64,000 bases of DNA from Thermohalobaculum sp039030715 (GTDB lineage: Bacteria > Pseudomonadota > Alphaproteobacteria > Rhodobacterales > Rhodobacteraceae): assembly GCA_039030715.1 (NCBI GenBank), contig JBCCDU010000013.1:5554-69553 (forward strand). Direction: 5' to 3'. Position numbers and translations under genes: made by a program. Shown here piece after piece: positions 50,932 to 59,098 of the stretch. The notes below the pieces were generated by a model. That model saw nothing but the letters and a program-made list of their open reading frames with translations, did not search any database and was not told where the DNA came from. Positions within the stretch are counted from its first letter, which is position 1, and the number at the start of each line of letters is the position of its first letter.

Positions 50932-51096
50932 GTTAGAAATTGGACCGAAATCGTGGCGCCAAGTGATTAATATTGGAAAATATGAACAACTATACTTAAC
51001 AATAAAAAATCAACACAAATAAAACTCATTTGACTTTAGAGCTACCCTCAATGTAATTTTCAGCATGTAGAGTGTCGTCGGGGAGTAATCACGCAG
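50932..51096 (+). promoter_or_regulatory. AT-rich promoter region of the exopolysaccharide operon
   Basis: About 165 bases, clearly more AT-rich than the surroundings (for example GATTAATATT and TACTTAACAATAAAAAATC), ending in GGGGAG 11 bases before the first ATG. No coding frame. Confidence 0.6.
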
Positions 51097-53043
51097 ATGT
51101 CGGAGCAGACAGCGCCCTTGCGCCTGACGCAGAAATTGCTTGCTGCCCCACGCGGGGCGAAACAGGCGATGATGCTTGCGCTGGACATGATGGCCTTGCT
51201 GGCCGCCTGCTTTGTCGTGCCATGGCTGTTCGGCGTCCCGCTGAGCGCCCTGCCCTTTATCAAGGACCAGCAGATCTTCGTCGCGATCTACGTCCCGCTT
51301 GGGCTTTGCCTTCTGTGGTTCCTGCAGTTCTATCGTATGGTCGTACGCACACTGGACCACAGCGCCGTTTCGAAAATGGTGCAGGCGGGGATCGGCCTTT
51401 CGGTCCTGGCTGCCCTGATCTTCCTCGACCGCACCAGCGTGGCCAAGGCGGCGGCGCTGGGCGTGGTAGTCGGTGGCGTATCGATCGGCCTTGCCGGACT
51501 TGGCCGGGTGCTGGTGCGCAATCTGATTGCGCGTATCGGGGGGGCGCCAGTGGGCGATCCTTTGCTGATCTATGGCGCCGGACGGGCGGGGCATCAGCTT
51601 GCCTCGGCGCTCGCCAACGATCCGCGGTTTCGCCCTGTAGCGTTTCTGGATGACGACCCGGCGCTACAAAATCTGCGCGTTGGCTCGCTGAATGTGCATC
51701 CAGGCAAGGCGCTCGAGGACCTGAGCAAACGCCACAATACCAAGCGGATTGCCATTGCCATCCCCTCGCTTGGTCGGCGGCGGCGGCGCGAGATCATGGA
51801 CGAACTCGCACGCCAGGAATTCGAGGTGCTGTCGATCCCGGCCTTTGCCGACCTGGTTGCCGGAACCCATGCCGTCTCGGACTTGCGGAAGGTTCAGATC
51901 GGCGAGCTTCTGGAACGCGATGTGGTCGATCTCAGCCAGTCGCGAATGCATCGTTGGTTCGTCGGACGTACGGTGATGGTAACCGGGGCTGGAGGCTCCA
52001 TCGGGTCGGAAGTGGCGCGCCAAGCTCTGCAACTGGGTATCGAACGGCTGATCCTGTTCGAGATGTCCGAGGTCGCGCTCTACACCATTCATCAGGAACT
52101 CAAGGGCCAGACCCACGAAGTGGAATTGATCCCGATCCTGGGTTCAGTCACAGATGCGGCGCGTGTGGCTGCGATCTTCACCGCGCACAAGGTCGATGCC
52201 GTGTATCACGCCGCCGCGTTCAAGCATGTGCCCCTGGTCGAAGCGAATGCGCTGGCCGGGATCGAAAACAACATTCTGGGCACTGAAACCGTCGCCCAAG
52301 CAGCGGGCGCGCACGGGGTGCAGCGGTTCGTGCTTGTCTCGACCGACAAGGCAGTGCGCCCCACCAACGTGATGGGCGCCACCAAGCGCCTGGCGGAGCT
52401 GGTAATCGGCGCGGCGCAGCAGGACCATCCGGGCACCGTCTTCTCGATGGTGCGGTTCGGAAATGTACTCGGCTCGTCGGGCTCGGTCATTCCGCTTTTC
52501 GAGCGTCAGATCATGCAGGGCGGGCCGGTCACGGTCACGCATCCCGAAATTATCCGCTATTTCATGACGATCCCGGAAGCCAGCCAACTGGTCATCACCG
52601 CAGGTCTGCAGGCCAATGGCGGCGAGGTCTTTGTGCTGGATATGGGCGCGCCGGTGAAGATCATCGATCTGGCGCGGCGCATGATCCAGCTTTCGGGCGC
52701 CAGCGTACGCGACGCCCAGAACCCGGATGGGGATATCGAAATCCGCATCACCGGATTGCGGCCGGGTGAGAAGCTCTACGAGGAACTGCTGATCGACACC
52801 GATGCGGTGGCGACCCCCGACCCAAAGATCTTCTGCGCGCGCGAACGTGGTATGCCAACGGCAGAGGTGGCCGAGACCCTCGGCGCATTGCGAAGCGCTA
52901 TCGAAACCAGCCAGGCGCAGCAGGCGCTGGCCATCCTCGAACGGGCCGTGCCGGATTATACCCGATCCGGCGATGCGCAGGATCTGGATGGAACCCAGGC
53001 GCCGCATATCTTCCCACATACCATTCCGGGCGGACGTGCCTGA
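51097..53043 (+). CDS. Nucleoside-diphosphate-sugar dehydratase, WbpM/CapD-like
   Basis: A 648-residue membrane-bound 4,6-dehydratase. Four helices in the first 150 residues, a Rossmann domain with LLIYGAGRAGHQLASALAND, then the SDR domain: VMVTGAGGSIGSEVARQALQ, YHAAAFKHVPLVEANALAGI, and the active site VSTDKAVRPTNVMGATKR, where Met replaces the SDR Tyr as in WbpM. It probably forms UDP-4-keto-6-deoxy sugars from UDP-GlcNAc. First gene of the polysaccharide operon. Confidence 0.92.
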   Translation: MSEQTAPLRLTQKLLAAPRGAKQAMMLALDMMALLAACFVVPWLFGVPLSALPFIKDQQIFVAIYVPLGLCLLWFLQFYRMVVRTLDHSAVSKMVQAGIGLSVLAALIFLDRTSVAKAAALGVVVGGVSIGLAGLGRVLVRNLIARIGGAPVGDPLLIYGAGRAGHQLASALANDPRFRPVAFLDDDPALQNLRVGSLNVHPGKALEDLSKRHNTKRIAIAIPSLGRRRRREIMDELARQEFEVLSIPAFADLVAGTHAVSDLRKVQIGELLERDVVDLSQSRMHRWFVGRTVMVTGAGGSIGSEVARQALQLGIERLILFEMSEVALYTIHQELKGQTHEVELIPILGSVTDAARVAAIFTAHKVDAVYHAAAFKHVPLVEANALAGIENNILGTETVAQAAGAHGVQRFVLVSTDKAVRPTNVMGATKRLAELVIGAAQQDHPGTVFSMVRFGNVLGSSGSVIPLFERQIMQGGPVTVTHPEIIRYFMTIPEASQLVITAGLQANGGEVFVLDMGAPVKIIDLARRMIQLSGASVRDAQNPDGDIEIRITGLRPGEKLYEELLIDTDAVATPDPKIFCARERGMPTAEVAETLGALRSAIETSQAQQALAILERAVPDYTRSGDAQDLDGTQAPHIFPHTIPGGRA

Positions 53044-53109
53044 GAGAATTGCGTGCCTCCGCCGGGGCGTATAGTCCTGCGAACCCATCACTGCGCGGAG
53101 GAAGCTGCA

Positions 53110-53847
53110 ATGACCGATCGTGGAACCTGCCTGATCACCGGCGCCAGCAGGGGCATAGGTGCTGCCGTGGCGCGGATGGCCGGACAGGCCGGATATGCGG
53201 TTCTGGTGAACTATGCAGGCAACCGCCAGGCAGCAGACGCGGTTGTGGCTGAAATCACCGGCGCTGGCGGGCGCGCCCTGGCCCATCAGGCGGATGTGGC
53301 GAGCGAGCCCGAGGTCGTCGCGATGTTCGACCGGGCAGAGGTGGAGCTTGGCCCCCTCACAGCGCTTGTGAACAATGCCGGGATCACCCAGACCAGCACG
53401 AAATTCGTCGATATGGATGCGGCCCGGATCGACCGGCTGATGCAGGTGAATGTCACTGGCAGCTTCATCGCGGCGCGCGAGGCCGTGCGTCGGTTCACAG
53501 GACCGGGCGCCATCGTCAATCTCTCCTCCCGCGCAGCGCCTCTCGGCAGTCCGGGCGAGTTCATCGATTACGCCGCCTCGAAAGGCGCCATCGACACCAT
53601 GACCATCGGGTTGTCCAAGGAGGTCGGCCCCCAGGGCATCCGCGTCAACGCCGTGCGTCCCGGCCTGATCGAAACCGAAATCCATGCAACCTCGGGCGAC
53701 GCGGGCCGCATCGACCGGTTGGTTGGCGGGGTTCCGATGCAACGCACCGGCACGGCGGAAGAAGTGGCCGAGGTGGTCATGTGGCTCCTCTCCGATGCCG
53801 CGTCCTACGTCACCGGCGCGCTGGTCGATGTGGGTGGCGGCCGCTGA
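53110..53847 (+). CDS. SDR family oxidoreductase, FabG-like
   Basis: A 245-residue classical SDR: LITGASRGIGAAVARMAGQA, NNAGITQTSTKFVDMD, and the active site with Ser (NLSSRAAPLGSPGEF) and YAASKGA. Start 53110 has GGAGGAAG. Its place between the dehydratase and a glycosyltransferase suggests a sugar or lipid precursor role, but it could be an ordinary ketoreductase. Confidence 0.85.
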   Translation: MTDRGTCLITGASRGIGAAVARMAGQAGYAVLVNYAGNRQAADAVVAEITGAGGRALAHQADVASEPEVVAMFDRAEVELGPLTALVNNAGITQTSTKFVDMDAARIDRLMQVNVTGSFIAAREAVRRFTGPGAIVNLSSRAAPLGSPGEFIDYAASKGAIDTMTIGLSKEVGPQGIRVNAVRPGLIETEIHATSGDAGRIDRLVGGVPMQRTGTAEEVAEVVMWLLSDAASYVTGALVDVGGGR

Positions 53848-53856
53848 GCGTCGCCC

Positions 53857-54930
53857 ATGAGGATCCACAAGATCGTCTCCGGCCTGGGCGTCGGCGGGGC
53901 GGAAGCCTTTGCGGTTGACCTCGCGCTGGCGCTTCAGGCGCGCGGGCACCGACTGCAGATAACCGCGCTGTCCCATGCCCGCGAAATGGGCGATGACAGC
54001 GAGGTGGAAGCCCGCAATCGGACCCGCCTGGCAGAGGCTGGCGTGGCAGTGGAGATTATCGGCCACCGCAAACGACGTCGGGTCTGGCCCGCTGCGAGGC
54101 AACTTCGGCGCAATTTGCGCGGGTCCGAAAACCCCGATCTGATCCATTGTCATCTGAAACTGGGAATCGCCCTGACTTTGCTGGCCGGGTGGCGTGGGAC
54201 GGTGGTCGCGACCCATCACAACACACCCCTGCCCCGTCCCGCCTGGCCCCTGCGGCTGCTTTCGCACCGGACTGGGGCCTATGTCGCAATATCCAGCGAG
54301 GCGAAGCGGAACCTGACGGCGGTTGCCGCCTGCCCGGTCCATCATATCCCGAACGGGATCGATCTGGAACGGTTGGGCGACATCTCGCGCAAACCGGCTG
54401 AAGAGGGAACGCTGCGGGTCGTCTCCCTCGGCAATCTGCGCCCGCAGAAGAATTACACCCACCTGGTCGAGATCGCGGCGGGTACGCAGCCGGGCATCCA
54501 CTTCTCGATTGCCGGCGAAGGGGCAGAGCGGGCAACAATAGAAGCGCGGATCGCAGAGCTCGGCTTGCAGGATCGGGTGCGCCTACTGGGCGCGCGCGCC
54601 GATGTCTCTGCGCTGCTGCAGAATGCGGACGCCTATCTCCTCACCTCGAAATGGGAAGGGATGCCGATCGCCTTGATCGAGGCGATGCAGGCCGGATTGC
54701 CGATCATCTCCTCCGATGTCGGCGGGTGCCGCGAGATTCTGGGGGAGGAGACTGGCTTCCTCTGCCCGAGCGATGACACCGAAGCCTTCACCACCGCCTT
54801 GAACCGCCTGGCCGGGGACACGCACCTGCGCGCTCGAATGGGCCGCGCCGCCAGAGCACGTGCCAAGGACTTCGGGATCGACCCCTGCGCCGAAGCGCAT
54901 GAAGCGCTTTATGCCGAGGTTCTGGGATGA
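53857..54930 (+). CDS. Glycosyltransferase family 4 protein
   Basis: A 357-residue GT-B enzyme. The N-terminal part opens with MRIHKIVSGLGVGGAEAFAV (glycine loop), and the donor site shows TSKWEGMPIALIEAMQAGLP with the E-x7-E pattern and SDVGGCREIL. Adds one sugar to the lipid-linked repeat unit; donor unknown. The stop overlaps the flippase start (ATGA). Confidence 0.9.
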   Translation: MRIHKIVSGLGVGGAEAFAVDLALALQARGHRLQITALSHAREMGDDSEVEARNRTRLAEAGVAVEIIGHRKRRRVWPAARQLRRNLRGSENPDLIHCHLKLGIALTLLAGWRGTVVATHHNTPLPRPAWPLRLLSHRTGAYVAISSEAKRNLTAVAACPVHHIPNGIDLERLGDISRKPAEEGTLRVVSLGNLRPQKNYTHLVEIAAGTQPGIHFSIAGEGAERATIEARIAELGLQDRVRLLGARADVSALLQNADAYLLTSKWEGMPIALIEAMQAGLPIISSDVGGCREILGEETGFLCPSDDTEAFTTALNRLAGDTHLRARMGRAARARAKDFGIDPCAEAHEALYAEVLG

Positions 54931-56207
54931 GTTTCTCGCGCCAGGCACTTGCCAGCCTCGCGATCACCGGGGGATACGCGATCCTCGCCATGGGGATCGG
55001 CGTTCTGACTGCACGGCTTTTGGGGGTGGAGGGCTTTGGCCTCTACGCCTCGGTCATCGCGCATGTGAACATGCTGGCGATCCTGGTCACCGGCGGTTTG
55101 CCGACGCTGCTGCTGCGCGAGATCACCGCCGCCGATCATGCGGGGGACGAAGGGTTGCTGCGCGGTCTGATCCGCCGCGCACAGCAATTCACCGGATTGG
55201 CAAGCGCTATCATCGCACTTGGCGCCCTGGCCCTCTGGCTCCTGCTCGACGCCGGGTCGGGATGGTGGGTGACGTTCTGGCCCGCATTGGCGGTGATGGC
55301 CTGCCTAAGCTTTCTCGATGTAAAAGGTGCTGGGCTACGCGCCTTGGGCCAACCGCTTATGGGTCAGGTTCCCGCTTCCTTGCTACGCCCGGCGCTGCAT
55401 CTGGGCCTGTTGGCGACACTGGCGATCTGGGTGGCCCCCATCGACCCTGTCATGGCCGTCTTGGCGTTTCTTGCGGCTTCACTACTCGCGCTCGCCGTCT
55501 CCTCGGCGATGCTCGGGCAACGGCTGTCCGCCAGATCATCCACACCACCCGTCTTCCGCGACCGCGATTGGCTGCGCGCACTAGGGATCTTTCTGTTGGC
55601 AGGCGGGTTCATCCGCCTCAACCAGCATCTGGGCGGCGTGATGCTGGAGCATCTGTCGGATCGGCGCCAGATCGCACTGTTCCAGGCCGCCATGCAGATG
55701 ACCATGCTGGTTCTACTGATCCGCCAATCGATTGCGGTTCTGCTGATGCCCCGGATAAAACGTGCGTTTTTGGAGGGAACACAAGCCGACCAGCAGCGCC
55801 TTCTTGTCGAGAGCGCCCGGATCTCGACCCTGTTTGCAGTCCTTCTGGGCGGCGGCCTTATGGCCCTGGGACAGAGCGGGATCGGTTGGATATTTGGCGA
55901 GGACTTTGCGGACAGTTATGACGTGTTGGCCGTCATGATCGCGGGACAGATCGTGATCATGACGCTCGGCCATCCGGGCATCGCGCTGACTCAGGCGGGG
56001 TTCGAACGCGACAGTGCCCGCACCATGGCGCTCGCGGTCGCGCTGAACCTCGCCATCGGTATCGTGCTGATCCCTGTACTCGGTGCGCTGGGCGCAGGTT
56101 TTGCGGCAATCGCGGGGCTCTTCATCGCAACGGCCCTGCAAGCCCGCCTCTGCCAACGCCGCCTGGGCATCCGGGGCGAGGCATTTGCTCCTTCGACACC
56201 GAAATAA
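54927..56207 (+). CDS. Wzx-type oligosaccharide flippase (PST/MATE family)
   Basis: A 426-residue protein with about 12 membrane helices (GGYAILAMGIGVLTARLLGV start; ALAVALNLAIGIVLIPVLGA near the end), typical of polysaccharide transporters that flip lipid-linked repeats. It overlaps the glycosyltransferase gene by four bases. No Wzy polymerase was recognised in this cluster. Confidence 0.88.
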   Translation: MSFSRQALASLAITGGYAILAMGIGVLTARLLGVEGFGLYASVIAHVNMLAILVTGGLPTLLLREITAADHAGDEGLLRGLIRRAQQFTGLASAIIALGALALWLLLDAGSGWWVTFWPALAVMACLSFLDVKGAGLRALGQPLMGQVPASLLRPALHLGLLATLAIWVAPIDPVMAVLAFLAASLLALAVSSAMLGQRLSARSSTPPVFRDRDWLRALGIFLLAGGFIRLNQHLGGVMLEHLSDRRQIALFQAAMQMTMLVLLIRQSIAVLLMPRIKRAFLEGTQADQQRLLVESARISTLFAVLLGGGLMALGQSGIGWIFGEDFADSYDVLAVMIAGQIVIMTLGHPGIALTQAGFERDSARTMALAVALNLAIGIVLIPVLGALGAGFAAIAGLFIATALQARLCQRRLGIRGEAFAPSTPK

Positions 56208-56322
56208 CCCAATGCGAGCCCGTACACCCGAATAATCCGAAAATTTTCCTCACGACTTATTCTTGTGTAAACTGCCACCCTGTCTTTATGACGGTCGCTG
56301 GAGACCGGATGGGGCGACGGGT

Positions 56323-58551
56323 TTGAACCAGGAATTGAGCAACACGGTGCTGGAGCGCCAACGGGCCCGACCCGGGGGTGGAACCCTGGCGCGCCCGCGC
56401 GACCTCTACAGTCTCTTCACGATGGCGGAGTTGGAGCGCACGGGCCTCAGCCTCTCGGCCATGCTGATCGCGATCCGGCGGCGTAAGTGGAGCGTCGGGC
56501 TGATCACGCTGCTCAGCGGCGTTCTGGCGTGGTGGTATCTCAGCGGCGTCACGCCCCTTTACCCCGCAACAGCCAGTGTGGTTCTGGAAACGCAGCAGGA
56601 ACAGGTGATCGATCTCGACAGCGTGGTCACCGGCCTTTCCGGCGATTTTATCGCGATCAACACCGAGACCGAAGTGCTGCGCTCGCGCAAGCTGCTGAGC
56701 CGCGTGGTCGATGATCTGAACCTGATCGAGGATCCGGAGTTCAATCCTTACATCATTCAACCCTCTGGCTGGACGGAAGAGCCCTGGGCGAAGAGCCTGT
56801 TCGAGAGCATCGGTCTCGCCGGCGACCCACCGGCCATGCCTTCCGAAATCGTGCAGCGCAATGCGACGGTGGATGCGCTGCGCAATCGCATCGCCATCAC
56901 AAATGTCGAAGCCACCTACGTTTTCGAACTGTCGATCCAGACCCGCGACCCGCAGAAATCCGCCGATCTGATGAACCGCCTCGCCCGGCTCTATATCCTA
57001 GAGCAATTGGAGGTGAAGTTCGAGGCAACGCAGGCCGCAACCACCTGGCTGAGCAGCCGCGTGGCCGATTTAAAAGTGGCGCTGGAACGCTCGGAAGCCG
57101 CCGTCGAGGACTACAAATCCGCCACCACGCTGGTCGATGAAGTGCAACTGGCGGAGGAGGCGCGCAAGCTGAAAGACCTGCGCAGCCGGGCCGAGCAGTA
57201 CCGCTTGGAGAGCGCGGAAATCCAGCAGCGCGTGGCCGAGATCGCCAGGATGCGCACGGCGGAGGATATCGACGGGATCACCTTCCTCGTCGCCTCGCCC
57301 CGGCTCAACCGCATTGCCGAGCAGATGGCAGGCGTTGTGGGTCAGACCGCGCAGGCCAATCAGCGCCGCGACGTGCTAATGACGCAATTCTGGGCCGAAC
57401 TTGCACGCCAGACCGCGCAACTGCGCTTGCAACTCGACCGCTCGCGCAGCCAGGCCGAGGCGGTGGTACCGCTGATCGCGGATCTGGAGGAGTTGACCGA
57501 CAAGCAGGCCAACGACCTTGTCGTGCTGCGCCAGCTCGCCCGCGAGGCCGAGGCCAGCCGCCTGATCTATGAGCATTTTCTCGCCCGGATGAAGGAAATT
57601 TCGGTGCAGGAGGGGATCCAGCGCGCGGATGCCCGCGTCCTCAGCGCCGCAACCCCCAGCCGGACCCGCAGTTTCCCGAACAAGACACAGACCATGGGCC
57701 TAGCACTGCTGCTGGGCTTTTTGGGGGCGTCGGCCCTGGCCGTTCTGCGCGAACACCGCCTCTCGACCTTCCGCGCGTCGGAGGATGTTGAAAAAGCGAC
57801 CGGTCTGCGCGTGCTTGGCAATCTGCCGCGTGCTCCCATCCGGCGGCGGCGCGATCTGCTAAGCTATGTGATCCGCAAACCGTCCTCGGCCCTGGCGGAG
57901 GCAGTTCGCGATCTGCGCACCTCGCTGCTGCTCAGCGACGTGAAGGATCCGCCGCAGGTGATCGTCTCTTCGTCATCCGTACCGCGCGAGGGCAAGACCA
58001 CACTGGCGGTCCTGCTGGCGCAGAACTCCGCAGCTTTGGGCAAGAAAGTGCTGCTAATCGAATGCGATCTGCGCAAGCGCACGCTGAATGCCTATTTCGA
58101 ACATCAGGGCGACCGCGGGCTGATTTCGGTTCTCTATGGCGAGGCCCCCTTCGAAGACGTGGTGCAGCACGACCCACGCGCCGATCTGGACATCCTGCCG
58201 GGCGAGGAGAGCCCGGTAAACGCGGCGGACGTTTTCTCCTCGGCGCAGTTCGAGCTTTTCCTGTCCCAAATGCGCGCTCGCTACGACTTTATCGTGATCG
58301 ACACGCCGCCGGTGATGGCGGTTCCGGATGCGCGGCTGATCGCTTCGCTGGGGGATGCGCTGGTCTACTCCATCGCCTGGGACCGGACACCGCGCGAAGT
58401 GGTGCAGGCCGGGCTCAACCAGTTCCGTGAAATCGACGTGCCGCTGATCGGCCTGGCCCTGACCCAGATCGATCTCAGCAAGGCCGCGCGATATGGCTAT
58501 GGCGGCTATGGCCAGTACTACAAAGCCGGCAAAAGCTATTATCACAACTGA
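56323..58551 (+). CDS. Wzc-like polysaccharide co-polymerase with BY-kinase domain
   Basis: Wzz domain with helix (about 55-75, VGLITLLSGVLAWWYLSGV), a periplasmic coiled coil (about 200-400), a second helix (GLALLLGFLGASALAVL) and a cytoplasmic tyrosine kinase: SSSVPREGKTTLAVLLAQN (Walker A), VLLIECDLRKRTL (Walker A') and DFIVIDTPPVMA (Walker B), ending in a Tyr cluster (YGYGGYGQYYKAGKSYY), the autophosphorylation site. It controls chain length and export. The start is unclear: TTG 56323 follows GGATGGGG; ATG 56422 lacks any ribosome site. Confidence 0.9.
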   Translation: MNQELSNTVLERQRARPGGGTLARPRDLYSLFTMAELERTGLSLSAMLIAIRRRKWSVGLITLLSGVLAWWYLSGVTPLYPATASVVLETQQEQVIDLDSVVTGLSGDFIAINTETEVLRSRKLLSRVVDDLNLIEDPEFNPYIIQPSGWTEEPWAKSLFESIGLAGDPPAMPSEIVQRNATVDALRNRIAITNVEATYVFELSIQTRDPQKSADLMNRLARLYILEQLEVKFEATQAATTWLSSRVADLKVALERSEAAVEDYKSATTLVDEVQLAEEARKLKDLRSRAEQYRLESAEIQQRVAEIARMRTAEDIDGITFLVASPRLNRIAEQMAGVVGQTAQANQRRDVLMTQFWAELARQTAQLRLQLDRSRSQAEAVVPLIADLEELTDKQANDLVVLRQLAREAEASRLIYEHFLARMKEISVQEGIQRADARVLSAATPSRTRSFPNKTQTMGLALLLGFLGASALAVLREHRLSTFRASEDVEKATGLRVLGNLPRAPIRRRRDLLSYVIRKPSSALAEAVRDLRTSLLLSDVKDPPQVIVSSSSVPREGKTTLAVLLAQNSAALGKKVLLIECDLRKRTLNAYFEHQGDRGLISVLYGEAPFEDVVQHDPRADLDILPGEESPVNAADVFSSAQFELFLSQMRARYDFIVIDTPPVMAVPDARLIASLGDALVYSIAWDRTPREVVQAGLNQFREIDVPLIGLALTQIDLSKAARYGYGGYGQYYKAGKSYYHN

Positions 58552-58575
58552 GGACTTGGCCATATCGATGGCATT

Positions 58576-58591
58576 TTAACCAAGTTTTAAC
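58576..58591 (+). promoter_or_regulatory. Perfect CtrA box TTAA-N7-TTAAC
   Basis: TTAA at 58576-58579, seven bases, TTAAC at 58587-58591; another TTAAC half at 58601. It is 181 bases upstream of the small spike-base-like gene. CtrA controls cell-cycle, motility and GTA genes in Rhodobacterales. Confidence 0.6.
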
Positions 58592-58771
58592 TGCTCGCGA
58601 TTAACCCTCCCGCTATCGGCATCATAGGTGCCGGCCCTTTCCGAGAGCATGGATAACGCCCGGCGCACATTGTGCCTGTCCGCCATTGCTTGAAGATCTC
58701 CCGCGAGGTTCGAACATGCCCCCGATGCGCCTGCCCGGCGTCACCCGGGGCGCTAAATTATGGAGGCATCA

Positions 58772-59098
58772 ATGCCTGGAACGATAAAAATCTGGTGGCA
58801 CGACGGGTCGACCCGCGATGCGCGCTATCAATCCACGCCGTTGATCAACGAGCCTGAGCTGGACTTCGAAACGGTGGCCGTCGGCGCCGCGCCCGCCTCA
58901 AGCGGCGAGGCCCCGGCGGAGGCCTATGTGGCCGTGATCGAGTCGAATGTCGCCGTGCGCTATCGCATCCAGCCTGTGGGATCGACCGAGGACGCCGCCT
59001 CGCCCCGCGCTAAACCGATGCTGGCCACCAGCTTTGCAACCGCGACAATCGGCGTGCGCCCCGGTTACCGCATTTCCTTCATGGAGGATTTTCTATGA
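58772..59098 (+). CDS. Small structural protein, similar to the GTA head-spike base (Rcc01079/GhsA) family
   Basis: A 108-residue protein with no membrane segments: MPGTIKIWWHDGSTRDARYQ at the start and ATIGVRPGYRISFMED at the end, beta-rich in between. ATG 58772 is 5 bases after GGAGG. The size, the partner gene (a beta-helix fibre overlapping by four bases) and the place beside capsule genes fit the Rhodobacter GTA head-spike base. The assignment to that family is from memory of its pattern and context, so moderate. Confidence 0.6.
   Translation: MPGTIKIWWHDGSTRDARYQSTPLINEPELDFETVAVGAAPASSGEAPAEAYVAVIESNVAVRYRIQPVGSTEDAASPRAKPMLATSFATATIGVRPGYRISFMEDFL

Noticed and set aside
52144..54501. 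785-codon minus-strand open frame opposite the polysaccharide genes
   Set aside because: It covers parts of three well-supported plus-strand genes and has no recognisable fold or start context.
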